Part shown: piece by piece, positions 23,656 through 33,534 of the stretch
Numbering within the stretch: the stretch's first letter is position 1
How the letters are laid out: every line of letters starts with the position of its first letter
Origin: Hydractinia symbiolongicarpus
Lineage: Eukaryota; Cnidaria; Hydrozoa; Anthoathecata; Hydractiniidae
Direction of reading: 5' to 3'
Assembly (NCBI RefSeq): GCF_029227915.1
Contig: NC_079882.1
Location: 13,354,501 to 13,418,500, forward strand
DNA: 64,000 nt
Position numbers and translations under genes: made by a program
Notes under the pieces: model-generated
The model's database searches: none
What the model was told of the DNA's origin: nothing
The model's input: the letters and a program-made list of their open reading frames with translations, nothing else

Positions 23656-25749
23656 ATTATACCAAGAAGTACTTGGTTTAAATGTCAATACGTTTATTTT
23701 TGCACCTTTTTATTTGATAACCGTCCCTTTTTAATAGACAATTGATTTTATTGTATTTTTAATTTTTAATTTTTTAATTTCAATCGATAAGAAGTAACTT
23801 TGAACAGCGTGAGATTTATTTACAAACCTGTGTGTTTTTTGAATGCATTAGCGAGGTACTTTTTGATAATCAGCCGAGATACGAGATACTAAAAACAGGC
23901 TGAGATCTTAGACTGTTTTGTCCCAGCTCTCAATCAGTTGCTAAAAAACTAGCCACGTTAAAGTTCAGCATCTAAGGCTTAATCTAGTTCTTTAAAGGAA
24001 TTAAAGGGTTTTTAATAATTGCGAAACAAAAACATTAAAATACCATCAATACACCTTTCCTGAATTTATATTCTGTATAAGGTCGCGTGCGTAAAAACGA
24101 GGCAAATCTTGGTCGTGTTTATTATAAACATAGAGGAAGACAATGAGATATTTTGCCAAGCAATTTAACAAAAAAACATATCGAAAAATGACGTTTAAAG
24201 ATCTTAGTAAGGAAGTTTCTGCAGCCTACTCTCCTCATGAAAACACAGACTAAAACAGTAATATTATCAATTTGGTAAATACATTTTCATGATGTGAAGC
24301 AAGCATGATAAAGGAACTTCGAGACATGATGATTTACCAGCTTTATTTGCTATGCAATTTGTGTTTGCAAGATTTACTATATGACAAGAGAAGAAGCCAT
24401 GGAATATGTAATATATTCGCACAGGAATTTTGTTCTTATATTGGTCGAGTTTTTTTAGTAGTAGCTCGCTGGTAAACTTTCTTGTGTTTTCGTTGTTGTT
24501 CATTAGCTTCTTTACTTGTTTACATAAAATTGTAGTTTCAAATAACATTAACATTTGTGAAAAATAAATTTTGCATAACAAATTTAACATTTTTCGTTCT
24601 CAAGTCATTTTAGTCGTATCAGGGGCGAATACAGGATTTTTCCCCCTTAGGCGAAATATTGAGCGAAGCAAAACATGTGCGCACTCGGCTGGGGGTGAAG
24701 GGCGCGCATTTGCCAATTTACCTATTTTGCACTGAAAATTCCTTAACAAAGACATTTATAGGTATGTTTTTCAAGTTATTCAGTAAACACAATTCTGTAA
24801 AACAGAATTTTTGTCAAATTAGGTTAGCACCTATAAAATCAAGAATTAAAACTAAAATACTATTATTTTTTTATAAATCGAGGCTGACATAAGGACGCAA
24901 ATAACTTTTTTTCTCCTTATGTTTTTTTTTGAGGATAAAATTAACAACGAGAAAATCTTAGAAGTAGTCATGGACAACCTGAACCGCACAGTCAAATTGA
25001 TTAAATTGCTAATGCTAACCAGTTATAACAACGGCAATAAAAACAAAATCAAAACAGCTAGCTATTTATAAAATAAATTTCGGTGCAATATTTGAAATAG
25101 ACTTTGAAACCAAGGAACATGAGGAAATCTTTAAATATCAAGAAAACTTAAAACTTGATTCACAATTAATACTGTAAGTAACATGTATTTTTAAACCGTA
25201 GCTAAATTACATGCAATATAATTGCATTCTGAAAAAAAACTGAAACAGTATAAAAAACAGTCTACAAAGTTTCCAGTTATTTCCAGCTGACAATTTAATG
25301 TAATAAAAAATAAAAGCAAGTCCCAAGCTGAAAGATGTGTTGGATGTAACACGAAATACACATATTGTAAAATAAATTCATTCGGCTTATATTGTCTGAT
25401 TAAGACACTTTGACTTAATGAATTCCATTTCCTCAATGCACAAGACCTGTTATGCAAAATTGATGCAAATAATTGCACAAATAAAACTTCCAAACAAGTT
25501 TAATGAGAAGTGAGAATACATTAATGTTTGAAAGCAATCGAAATAAATGACTAATTAGTTCAACATGTCATTAGTTCCTTTAATAAACAAGATGCAGGGT
25601 CTGCATCTTGCATGTCAATTACACATCACTGCAACAATATATTTCAAATATATTAACGGGGTCATTCACAAAACCTAAAAATTGATTTACAGTTGTTCTT
25701 GGCGTGAAGGGTATGATGCATCGCTATGATACTTACTGACTTTTTATAT

Positions 25750-25990
25750 TTAGACACCTGCATGTGAATTTTTTAGGTCCTTGACCTCTCTTTGGCCATT
25801 TCTGGAAAGTACCGCTTAAAAATTCTTATAAAATCCTTATAATGGGAAAATTCATTAGGATAATTCTTAGAACTTGAAAGTGACGAAACAACTTTATTTC
25901 GTTGAGGGGAATCATTTCGTAAAAATTTCTGAAAAATTTTTGTATTTCGCATCAAAAAATCATTTTGCGTTAATTCGCCAGCCGTTGAAC
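25750..25990 (+). repeat. Dispersed repeat, copy 1 (other copy 51780-52000)
   Basis: Shares with 51780-52000, same strand, an ordered set of blocks: TTTAGACACCTGCATG / ATTAGACACCTGCATG, AAATCCTTATAA, then TTAGAACTT and AATCATTT. No coding content; probably a non-autonomous mobile element. Confidence 0.6.
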
Positions 25991-26039
25991 CGGTTTTACA
26001 AATGATTGATATAAAAGCCGTCAAATTAAACACTTTTAC

Positions 26040-26140
26040 TCAAGGCATATAGCTCAGCTAGCTAAGGCGCCATAACGCGTACTCTAAGGTTGTGAGTTCG
26101 AATGCACCCGGAGAGAGTTTTTCTTAAAAAAAAAAAAAAG
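26040..26140 (+). repeat. tRNA-derived SINE-like sequence
   Basis: TAGCTCAGCTAGC at 26050 fits the RNA polymerase III A box and AGTTCGAATGC near 26095 resembles a B box, followed by TTTTTCTT and a run of A. The T-stem arms do not pair and acceptor arms cannot be matched, so a functional tRNA gene is unlikely; a SINE head with an A-rich tail fits better. Confidence 0.55.
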
Positions 26141-27003
26141 AACAAGCTCGTTAATGAGGTAGAAGTTACCCATTTCGGACGTAATTAGATAGTTAGGTGT
26201 TGGAAAGCAATACTATCCTTGCAAGCGAGAAAGTAATAATAGAATGTAGGGTTTCAAAATTTACTCTCCTTCATTTGTGTAAAAAATGTTGATGGTGGCT
26301 GCTTTGATCACAGCTGACCTGAAAAGACAGAATCCTCAAAAAATAAGGATAAAAAAATGCACATGCTTTAAACTGGTGCTCAAACTATTTCAGTTGGGCG
26401 TCAATTTAAATAAGGTACAAGAACGACAAATCAAAATGACATTTGAAGCACAAATTTATAAAAGCTGTATATACCTTTCATTATTTTCATCACCTGATAT
26501 ATACAAATTTATATTATCACACCACAGAGCGAAAGAAAGCAAGTCAGTGCAGACATAACCCTTTACGTACTGGGATTTTGTTAAGTGTGCTTTAATTGTC
26601 AGTGTTATATGCTATTATTCAATGTTTCTATGTAAGACTTTTAATATCTCATTTCACATTAAAAGCAGCTGGGGTGTTTTTAGAACTGTCTGAAAATATT
26701 AGCACAACAAGTAATTTTTTATTAACTATACTTTTAAGGTTTTAAAATTTATGTATTTTAAAAGAGGGAGATCTTTTACAACTTAGCTATCTAGGTAGTT
26801 CTTAAGGCAAAATATATATATTTCTTGAATGCTTCAAAATGGAAACCCTTAAGAAACTTTAAGCGTAACTGCAGGGTGTGCTCCTACACTATCCAAGAGC
26901 TGACTAAGTTAGTTAATCATTACTCACAATTTTATGCCTCTTATTTTTTTAGTAACTAGCCACCTAGCAGAGCTAGCTAATGTAATGTTAGACTCTCAAA
27001 GAT
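26141..27003. other. Spacer before virus-like block A1
   Basis: AT-rich; nothing recognised. The frame at 26286-26558 has no protein-like features I can support. Confidence 0.5.
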
Positions 27004-27105
27004 TTAAGAAATCGCGTTATGCATCCCGACAGAGTCGTAGACTGGTGCTTTCATAGGACGAGAGAAAGGATCTTAAAAAATAATGGAAAAATGTCTACTA
27101 AATGA
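27004..27105 (+). pseudogene. C-terminal remnant of a DUF4116-type repeat protein (copy A1)
   Basis: Reads HPDRVVDWCF, matching HPDRAIDWCF at the end of the longer copy near 30415. Its TGA overlaps the ATG of the next frame (ATGA). The repeat part upstream is gone, so this marks the left edge of block A1. Confidence 0.55.
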
Positions 27106-27354
27106 GTAACAAGCAACAGAAATTAGCACTCGAATGGATAGAAACTACAGCCTTTATGATATTTATGGTCGGTATTGGACTCTCTCTGCCCCTCCTAACC
27201 ACGGCTCTCTTCCAAAAAAAGTGAAAAAAAGAAGGAAACTGCTAAGGCACTGTGGAAGCTGCGGGAGCCGGAGAGTATGGTTGTTATTTCCACCGGCAAA
27301 ATGTCAGAGGCTATTAATAGACTATCGGATTGGATTCAGAATTTAGAAGAGTAA
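27102..27354 (+). pseudogene. Small single-pass membrane protein of the virus-like element, frameshifted
   Basis: Starts at ATG 27102 and runs 40 codons with one hydrophobic segment (FMIFMVGIGLSLPLL) ending at TGA 27222. Just before that stop is a run of seven A (27214-27220). In another frame a charged stretch continues without stop to TAA at 27354 (SEAINRLSDWIQNLEE). A single indel in the A run explains both halves. Function unknown; small membrane proteins are common in such elements. Confidence 0.5.
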
Positions 27355-27401
27355 TGACACTATACAGGCTCTTACGATTTTCAGGAGCATAAGATAAAGT
27401 A

Positions 27402-27548
27402 ATAAAACAGTGCAATGACTGTAAACGCCTACTTGATGAGTATGATAGATGCAAGTGTGGACGGACACTTGTGGTCGAAGGTTGTGCTGCTGCTGCTATC
27501 AGAAGCACATCACGTACAACGGCGGAAGTTGTGTATGTCGTAATTTAG
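27402..27548 (+). pseudogene. Decayed small Cys-rich protein (copy A1)
   Basis: Homologous to the intact 52-residue gene at 30480: QCNDCKRLLDEYDRC against QCDECERVLDGYDRC. Here the start is ATA, and the frame shifts after the second C-x-C pair, so the later cysteines are lost. Probably a zinc-binding protein originally. Confidence 0.6.
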
Positions 27549-27593
27549 GTATGTCCATTACCCGATACCCCCTAAAAAACACCAAATAAAAGG

Positions 27594-27884
27594 ATGTTGA
27601 ATTTTGGAGACGAGATCAGCAAATCAAAAGAATTTTCCAGTGGCGTAACACCACGCAATATCGAAGATGTGAATATCGAAAACCTAGTACTAAGCGATCC
27701 TATCCCGGCAAACAAGGGTAAGGATCAGAGATATGTGATTGGGTATCTTGATCAAGACAAGCAACAGCCTACGCTATCTCCGTTGTTGATTAAGACTTTA
27801 TTTAAAAATTTATTTACTCACAGGGCGTCTCTCAATAGAGTGCTCGGCCATCATCAAAGGGAGCATTTATTGCAAGAAATTTGA
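27594..27884 (+). pseudogene. Truncated copy of the 'DPIPANKGKD' protein (copy A1)
   Basis: Starts at ATG 27594 right after AATAAAAGG, as in the full copy at 30668. Shared signatures are IEDVNIEN and LSDPIPANKGKD. About 65 residues align, then a frameshift replaces the rest, so only the N-terminal third survives. No known domain recognised. Confidence 0.65.
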
Positions 27885-28000
27885 TAAAATGTGGTAAATC
27901 AAAGGTCGGGAAAAACCTAATTTAGTACATTAGTGTATGAAAAACATCCGATTTATGGAATATCATCTCTCTATTTTTCATCAAAATATCAAAAAAAGAA

Positions 28001-28202
28001 TACTAAGCTGTAACAATAATTTATTTTTGTGGATGAAAAATTTCAAAAGTTTTGCGGAAATTATTTTTGCGGGTGACCAGAGTTTCTTCAATTCTGCGGA
28101 ATTAATATTTGCAGATTTGGCCAAAATCCGCAAAAATTAATTCCGCAAAAAAAAGTTCCGTACAAATTTATTCCGCAAATAATTTCTTCCCTTACGGTAG
28201 TA
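28001..28202. mobile_element. Foldback MITE with TTGCGG-rich arms
   Basis: About 200 bp starting TACTAAGCTGTAA and ending TTACGGTAGTA, with internal TTTTGCGG / CCGCAAAA blocks that pair across the element. The ends and the GCGG/CCGC blocks resemble the TIR element at 48384-49442. It separates two A1 gene relics, so it inserted after A1 did. Confidence 0.55.
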
Positions 28203-28292
28203 GGATTTTGAAGTCAGCAGTAGCTACAAAAACAAACAGGAACATTCTGAAGATGGGTAGCGACAATTTTAGGTATCAAAAGAAGATCGAAA

Positions 28293-28403
28293 ATGTCGAG
28301 AGAGAAACTGGAGTGTGCCATTCGAAAACTTAAGTTTAAAGATGCGTCAACGCAGACGGTCGTTTGTTACTGTAAGCTTTTTGTAGAAGTAGCATGGGAG
28401 TGA
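28293..28403 (+). pseudogene. Remnant of the SAP-like protein (copy A1)
   Basis: 36 codons ending TGA; AIRKLKFKDASTQT matches AIRKVKYKNASTQT of the copy at 31304. The N-terminal part is shorter and the C-terminal Cys pair is altered (VVCYC). Confidence 0.55.
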
Positions 28404-28879
28404 AATATCGAGATCGTGGCCGAAAAGCTCAGAGGGAAATCGCGACGCATTAGAAAATCCGGAGAGGCCCTCGGAACGAAGATACATATGATCAACCCAC
28501 AGTCTTTGTTATTCTCTGTTTTTCTGTTCTGAAAAAGGACACATTTAGAAAATATAACATTCCGTTGGTCAGGGTTAGATTTTTGTGGTATCATAACCAA
28601 GATAGCTTGTTAACTGCAGTAAAGTTGACGCGAATGTAGCTTTCGCTTGCAATACACTTTGCTCTTTGTCTTGAGGACAATAGACAACAGTATGAACTTG
28701 CCTCCTCAGACATACTCTCATCCTCCTTCCCAAGGGTTTGTTGCCTGATGTTGAAGACGCTAGCGCTTACTTCACGGCTTAAAATTTTCTCTTTGAGCCA
28801 GCCTCAAATGCAAAAAAAGATAAGAACGCCTAGGGGACAAGGTTGACATTACCCTTTAACTGAGTTAAATAAATAACGC

Positions 28880-29520
28880 AAATTAAATTAAATGAAATAA
28901 GAAAACCTGTCGGTTTGAACACACAATCCAATCATTTCTCGGCCAGGAGGACCTCCTCGAATGGGTCGAGCACCACTATGTAAATTGCTAACACACTGGA
29001 TTTCTATGGCTAATAGACCAACGAAAATACGGTCATGAAAATCTGTCGATGCAAGAAAAAGAACTTGTACTAATTGTATGAAGTATATTTCATATTCCTA
29101 TATGAAATATACTTCATACAATTAATAATATACTATAATAAATACAACATTTTTCTCATTATAACTGTATGTTTTATTAAAAATAAATGAGCAGCCAAAA
29201 CTTCTGTTCATTCCATGCGTTCTTGCATTGGGCATTATGGCCTAAATTTTAGAAATTTGTGTGGTGAAAAGGTATGTAATTGTAAAATGTAATACACTTT
29301 ATTCAACATATAACAGATTTAATTGTGGAAACCAAAACACACAAACTTGACTAGTAGCTCTAAAGCAGCTAGCTAGCTAATAAACTCTTAGGAAAAAATA
29401 TTGGAGTCTGCGAAAATAATTTCATAATGTTTGCCATGCAACGACAGCGACAGGAATGTCGATGGAGGATCTGGGACTTTATTGTAATGTTGCCCACACA
29501 CCTATTTGATATGCAGTAAG
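28880..29520 (+). repeat. Dispersed repeat, short copy (long copy 42800-44520)
   Basis: Blocks in common, same order and strand: GTCGGTTTGAACACACAATCC, AATAAATACAACATTTTT, TTCTTGCATTGGGCATTATGG, TGTAATACACTT, AAACTCTTAGGAAA and AGGAAACTGCTAACTAAG. The other copy has about 800 extra bases in the middle. Confidence 0.75.
29071..29124. repeat. Perfect 25-bp hairpin, 4-nt loop
   Basis: Left arm 29071-29095 (starts TAATTGTATGAAGTATATTT), loop TCCT, right arm 29100-29124 its exact reverse complement. The other copy of the surrounding repeat has only the right arm (about 43270), so the left arm is an inverted addition. Confidence 0.9.
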
Positions 29521-29702
29521 GAAACTGCTAACTAAGTAGGTGCTGCTAATTAGGCGATTCTCTATTTTAAGAGTAAGACAAAGCAATATTTAGGTTAAAT
29601 ATAGTAGTAGTAAGGGATAAATTTTAGTACATTTCCGCTCCTTTGACACCTTTACCCCGTCAAACCCCCGCTTCCTTTGTTGTGACTGCTAATTGATGTA
29701 GG

Positions 29703-30476
29703 ATGTATCATAAATATGATCCTGTTCAAAAAATTTATGGCACCATATCAGCCCTACTATCAGCAGCTCGCGACCATATCAAGACACCGGAAATGCGGGT
29801 CAGAGAGGTTGAAGGGGATCCTACGGTATTCAGATTTGTACCGGAACATATCAAGACATATGAAATGTGTAACAAGGCAGTCGAGGAGGAGCCTCGAATG
29901 CTGCAATTTGTTCCGGAACATAACAGGACGCGTGAAATGTGTACCTTGGTAGTTCAAGATTTACCCATAATGTTTCAGTATGTTCCGGAACATTTCAAGA
30001 CCCAAGAAATGTGTACCAGGGTAGTTCAGGAGATACCCTGGTTGATCGGCGATGTTCCGGACCATTTCATGACCCAAGAAATGTGCACCTCGGCGGTTGA
30101 ACGCATGCCCACGCTACTCTAGTTTGTTCCAGAGAATCTCATGACCCGGGAAATGTGTACCAGGGCGGTTCAAAAGAACCCTTGGGTGCTTGGGGAAATT
30201 CCGGATCAATTCAAGACCCAAGAAATGTGCACCTCGGAGATTAAACGGATGCCTTGGCTACTTGGGTATGTTCCGGACTGTTTTGTTACCCGGAAAACGT
30301 GTACCAAGGTGGTTTAATATAATTCCAGGCTGCTCGAGGCCTATCGTCAGCGAAAAGCGGTGAAGTACAGGATTAACAAGGAGTTGCTACCAGTGGCCTG
30401 GCATCCTGACAGAGCTATAGACTGGTGTTTTTCGGAGGATGAAAAGGCAGACTTTAGGCTCTTGTGGAGTATATAA
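29703..30476 (+). pseudogene. DUF4116-type repeat protein of virus-like block A2, two stops
   Basis: One frame of about 257 codons with in-frame stops at 30120 (TAG) and 30315 (TAA). Built from about eight tandem repeats of 24-25 residues of the form FVPEHxKTxEMCTRVVQxxP; such repeats occur in giant-virus and mobile-element proteins. The end (HPDRAIDWCF, then a stop 3 nt before the next ATG) matches the A1 remnant at 27004. At DNA level the repeats give a ~75-bp tandem pattern. Role unknown. The start at 29703 is the first ATG and may not be the original one. Confidence 0.55.
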
Positions 30477-30479
30477 ACG

Positions 30480-30638
30480 ATGAAGGAACAATGCGATGAG
30501 TGTGAACGTGTGCTCGATGGGTACGACAGATGCTCCTCTGGACGAAGATTCTTCATAAAAGCTAAACTGCTTTGTTGGTACTGTTATCAGGAGTACATCA
30601 CGTATAATAGTGGAAGCTGTACTTGTACCAAACCCTAG
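30480..30638 (+). CDS. Small Cys-rich (zinc-ribbon-like) protein, 52 residues
   Basis: ATG at 30480, TAG at 30636, no break. Cysteines are arranged C-x2-C near residue 5, a C-x-S pair near 18, C-x2-C near 34 and C-x-C near the end (ECERVLDGYDRC; CWYCYQEYIT; CTC). This would fit zinc binding. The second copy at 27402 is broken. Sits 3 nt after the repeat protein and 29 nt before the next gene. Confidence 0.6.
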   Translation: MKEQCDECERVLDGYDRCSSGRRFFIKAKLLCWYCYQEYITYNSGSCTCTKP

Positions 30639-30667
30639 TTGAACTCCATTATCACAAAAATAAAAGG

Positions 30668-31258
30668 ATGTTCAAATTCGGTAACGAGATTGTTAACTCA
30701 GGAGACTTTTATGCCAAAGCGACTCCACTAAATATCGAAGATGTAAACATTGAAAATATCATGCTAAGCGACCCCATTCCAGCAAACAAGGGCAAAGATG
30801 AACGCTTCATCTTTGGCTATATTAATGACAACAAGCCATCCCCTCTATTGATCACAACACCTAAAAAGCTCTATTCCAATGGTGCCTCGTGTTACGATAA
30901 GGGCTGCTCTCTTATCATGTCATTCGACATCTATAACCACCCCGAGTGGTTAAAAAAGTATGAGAGTATCCTGACCAAGGTAGATTCCTTGGAGGGTCAT
31001 TGCTTCACCACCCCATCTGTGAAAAAAGGTGAATACATCACCACCAAGGTGAAGGAGTGGGAGGGCAAAGTCAGAACCGACTTCCATTCCAAAAAAGTAC
31101 CACTAAAACAAAGCTGCGAGTGCAAGGCCATCATCAAGCTATGTGCCATCTACAGGCAAGGTTCAAATTACTACATGAAAACCTACTTGGAGGAGTGTAA
31201 GTATAAGGTTATCGAGTTTTACGGCTCCCTTAGCGATTCCTTCGTCGTACTAGACTAG
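30668..31258 (+). CDS. Conserved virus-like-element protein, 196 residues, unknown function
   Basis: I take ATG 30668, directly after AATAAAAGG, rather than 30623, because the A1 paralogue starts at the same place. Open to TAG at 31256. Signatures: IEDVNIEN, LSDPIPANKGKDERF, SFDIYNHPEWLKKYE and CECKAIIKLCAIY. No transmembrane segment. Together with the repeat protein, Cys-rich protein and SAP protein it forms a + strand group present twice in this window. No family function is known to me. Confidence 0.6.
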   Translation: MFKFGNEIVNSGDFYAKATPLNIEDVNIENIMLSDPIPANKGKDERFIFGYINDNKPSPLLITTPKKLYSNGASCYDKGCSLIMSFDIYNHPEWLKKYESILTKVDSLEGHCFTTPSVKKGEYITTKVKEWEGKVRTDFHSKKVPLKQSCECKAIIKLCAIYRQGSNYYMKTYLEECKYKVIEFYGSLSDSFVVLD

Positions 31259-31303
31259 ATGTGAGAGGTTTTGACGTGCTTTGATCAATACTTCAAAACA
31301 AAC

Positions 31304-31580
31304 ATGAACGACGTTAAAGCACTGAAAAAGGAAGCGAAAGCACTAAAGGTTTCAAACCACTTAACTATGAAAAAACCTGAACTCCTCGAAGCGATCCGTA
31401 AGGTCAAGTACAAGAACGCTTCGACACAAACGGACGGTCCTTATTGCGAACCTTGCGTCACGCTCGCTTGGCAAAAAAATCTTGAGCAATACTCGAGACA
31501 GCTCTCCGAAAATCAGCGACGTTGCATAGGATGCTGAGTTGGTGTTCGATCGAGACACCGGAGAATTGCTCGAGATCGAG
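31304..31580 (+). pseudogene. SAP-like DNA-binding protein, frameshift near its end
   Basis: ATG 31304. Residues 1-33 (VKALKKEAKALKVSNHLTMK, then KPELLEAIRK) have the helix-turn-helix spacing of SAP-type domains; then NASTQTDGPYCEPC, a Cys pair. The annotated frame ends at 31537, but an acidic tail (DTGELLEIE) continues in the next frame to TAA at 31580, suggesting a one-base indel near 31527. The convergent-junction palindrome starts 9 nt later. Confidence 0.55.
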
Positions 31581-31588
31581 TAAGTGAT

Positions 31589-31612
31589 TTAGTATGTTGT
31601 TCAACACACTAA
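31589..31612. terminator. Palindrome at a convergent gene junction (copy 1)
   Basis: TTAGTATGTTGTTCAACACA then CTAA; 10 of 12 positions are symmetric. Its reverse complement shares 20 of 21 bases with the palindrome at 33535-33562. Sits between the + strand SAP gene and the - strand gene ending at 31639. A bidirectional 3'-end signal is inferred from position. Confidence 0.5.
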
Positions 31613-31638
31613 GTACCGCTGACATACTGTGCAGATCT

Positions 31639-32262
31639 CTATTGAAGTTTTTTCAACAGTTCATCCTTGGCCTCTTCACGCCCTTGTGCGATCACCTGCT
31701 GTCGCTCCCGTTCATTGATAGAATCCACGTTTTTGCGTGTTCGTTGTCTGATCTGCTCCTTCAACCCCATCTACTTTTGCTTCTCCTGAATGATTAGGCT
31801 GAATTCATGGTCGCTAACGACACCGTTCTCCTCCGCTTTCGAGATGAAGTCATCGATAGAGTTGAGCTTGGTCTCCGCTAGTAGTCTGATGCTCTCATGC
31901 TTCTTACTCTTGGCACCTAGCCTCTTCTCCGCGTTCCGCAGACCAGCTTGTCACAACCCTACAGCATTCGTAATTCCACCCATTGCCACGGCTAATGGCA
32001 CACCGATCCCAGATAGCATGCTACCAATACCAACGCTGGAAGTTATCACACTTACCGATAGTAACCCGTGATCCATATATCGAACCCACGTACCATGCAT
32101 CTTGAAATTTTTAGCGAGTTTTTCCGGCTCTTTAATCTCAGCTCGCAAATATTGTTCCACTTCTTTGATCTTATTTCGTCTGTAGACTTGTGAACTGTCC
32201 TCCTGCCTGTCTTCCGGGGGTGCACTCGGTACGCTCGGATAAAGCTAAGCAATATCTGTCAT
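31639..32262 (-). pseudogene. Membrane protein of virus-like block A2 with three in-frame stops
   Basis: A single - strand frame of 208 codons, ATG at 32262 and TAG at 31639, broken at codon 6, at 31951 and near 31772. Order: Pro-rich start (YPSVPSAPPED), a charged helix (IKEVEQYLRAEIKEPEKLAK), a hydrophobic Gly/Ser-rich segment (VITSSVGIGSMLSGIGVPLA), then a long charged helix (RLLAETKLNSIDDFISKAEE). This layout is one I associate with a common gene of cnidarian Polinton-like elements, function unknown. Its ATG immediately follows the TAA of the upstream gene (TAAATG). Confidence 0.5.
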
Positions 32263-32751
32263 TTATTCTATCAGTAGGTGCATAGCAATTTCCACGAACG
32301 AAACATTCTTATCGTGGTGATGCTCATCCGTCAACATGAACTCGAGACGATCGGTGGAGCCTTTCAAGGGAAGGTATATAGGAGTGTCAAAACTCCATGT
32401 AAGCATGTCTGCCTATGCATTTAGCTGTTTAGTGGGGAGCATAGCCAGTATCTTGGATTTTTTACCATCCAGCAGACTTTCATCTTCATCTAACTGAGGG
32501 CAAACAAGTCTCAGCCGCTGGTATACATCAGTTCTATAGAATGAATCATGGTCACCCTTCATATAGTATTTTTTACTGGGATTGTAGGGTAGGCCCAAGA
32601 GCTCTTGTAGTTGTCGATGAATCACCACCGTGTACCCGTCATTGACACGGAGCCTGCAGAGTCCGTTCCTGAGTACGAAGAGCTCGATCTTGCCCTCCGC
32701 CTGCTTGTTGACGATAGTTGCTAAATCCTCGATCTTGTACAACCTATTCAT
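32263..32751 (-). pseudogene. Unknown protein of virus-like block A2, 162 codons, one stop
   Basis: ATG 32751 (preceded by AAATA), TAA 32263, with one in-frame stop at 32413. Contains IELFVLRNGLCRLRVNDGYT, LGLPYN, and after the stop FDTPIYLPLKG and RLEFML. Alternating strands suggest a beta-rich, possibly structural, protein. No domain recognised; it shares a - strand pair with the membrane gene. Confidence 0.45.
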
Positions 32752-32776
32752 TATTTCAATTCGAGTAACCCTTTGA

Positions 32777-33169
32777 TCAGGCCCTAGCGAAGCTAATTGC
32801 TGGAACTACAAGTTCCAGCAATTAGCACGTGAATTTGGGGTAAGCGACAGCGAGCAAGAGTGGAGGAACGAGACTCTCCTCAGTAGGTGGCAAGCTATTC
32901 GTGAGGACTATCCCGGCAGTGGCTCGAGCTATTTCGATGAAGATTCATGGAGTCGATGGATTCTCGAAACCTCTCAAGGTCTCACTCGTATAGGCATGGA
33001 GCGCCTATCCCAGAGTGTGCGCTTCTATGCCTATTTGATCCTGGAAAGTCAAGCGAACGCACGCAGTGGTATAATTGGGAGCGAAGGCAGTACCATAGAC
33101 GCTCAGTGTCTATACTTGACAAAATTTGAGGACTTGATCACGAGGCCTAGTGACACGGGTGAGGAATAA
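32777..33169 (+). pseudogene. Long open frame without an ATG, virus-like block A2
   Basis: 130 stop-free codons: LAREFGVSDSEQEWRNETLL, ILETSQGLTRIGMERLSQSV, and SGIIGSEGSTIDAQCLYLTK, ending EDLITRP and TAA. The first ATG is far inside. Its beginning coincides with a perfect hairpin (32792-32826), so the original start has probably been replaced by an inverted copy. No family recognised. Confidence 0.45.
32792..32826. repeat. Perfect 16-bp hairpin, 3-nt loop
   Basis: Left arm GCTAATTGCTGGAACT (32792-32807), loop ACA, right arm AGTTCCAGCAATTAGC (32811-32826). Lies between the divergent start at 32751 (-) and the + strand frame; the right arm is coding in that frame. Confidence 0.92.
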
Positions 33170-33183
33170 GGCGATTCCAAAAT

Positions 33184-33534
33184 GTGCTCAAGTACGCGCG
33201 GTCCAAGGTCGATTTCAGCGTTGCTCATGGAGTATACATGATTCCTAGCAACATGAGCCTTTATATAGGGAGTGTCGTGGACTTCACGAACAAAATCCTC
33301 ATCAGCAAGGAGTACTTCTCGATTGGTGTTAACCCGCAGATTAACACTGCCAGACCACAGAGTTCCAAATATCAAGCACCAAGGCAAGAAATAAAAGAGG
33401 AGGGTGGGACCCTACCCCGATCAGAGTCGCACACTGCGCCAGGAGTCGATGCAACTCAGCATGAGAATACCAAGGCTACCGTTGTCACGTTGGGAGTAGG
33501 GCTAATCCTCGCCTTCATCTGGATGAAAAAATAG
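33184..33534 (+). CDS. C-terminally membrane-anchored protein of block A2, 116 residues
   Basis: ATG 33184, TAG 33532, unbroken. A globular-looking N part (DFSVAHGVYMIPSNMSLYIG), a Pro/Ser/Thr-rich middle with EIKEEGG, and one hydrophobic segment at the very C-terminus (VVTLGVGLILAFIWMKK). Starts 14 nt after the previous stop, so the two likely formed one + strand unit. Possibly a virion membrane or pore protein; that is a guess. Confidence 0.5.
   Translation: MLKYARSKVDFSVAHGVYMIPSNMSLYIGSVVDFTNKILISKEYFSIGVNPQINTARPQSSKYQAPRQEIKEEGGTLPRSESHTAPGVDATQHENTKATVVTLGVGLILAFIWMKK

Larger units (their letters stand above)
23613..26039. other. Intergenic DNA after BLTP1
   Basis: An AATAAA at 23650-23655, 38 bp past the BLTP1 stop, is a candidate poly(A) signal. 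CAGGGGCGAATACAGG at 24619 resembles the end at 16962. 25754-25990 is a dispersed repeat listed separately. The - strand frame at 24267-24590 is not claimed. Otherwise nothing seen. Confidence 0.5.
28404..29702. other. Spacer between virus-like copies A1 and A2, with a dispersed repeat
   Basis: 28404-28880 holds nothing recognised. 28880-29520 is a copy of the repeat also at 42800-44520. 29520-29700 nothing. Confidence 0.5.

Noticed and set aside
24267-24590. 107-codon - strand frame
   Set aside because: Some protein-like stretches, but no recognised family, no partner exon and no conserved motif.
26040-26115. A functional tRNA gene
   Set aside because: A-box and B-box-like sequences exist, but the T stem and acceptor arms do not pair, and the A-rich tail points to a SINE.
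6790-28860. GGGGACAAGGTTGACA shared by 6818 and 28837 as a mobile-element end
   Set aside because: Only a short shared string; no inverted partner or target duplication found.
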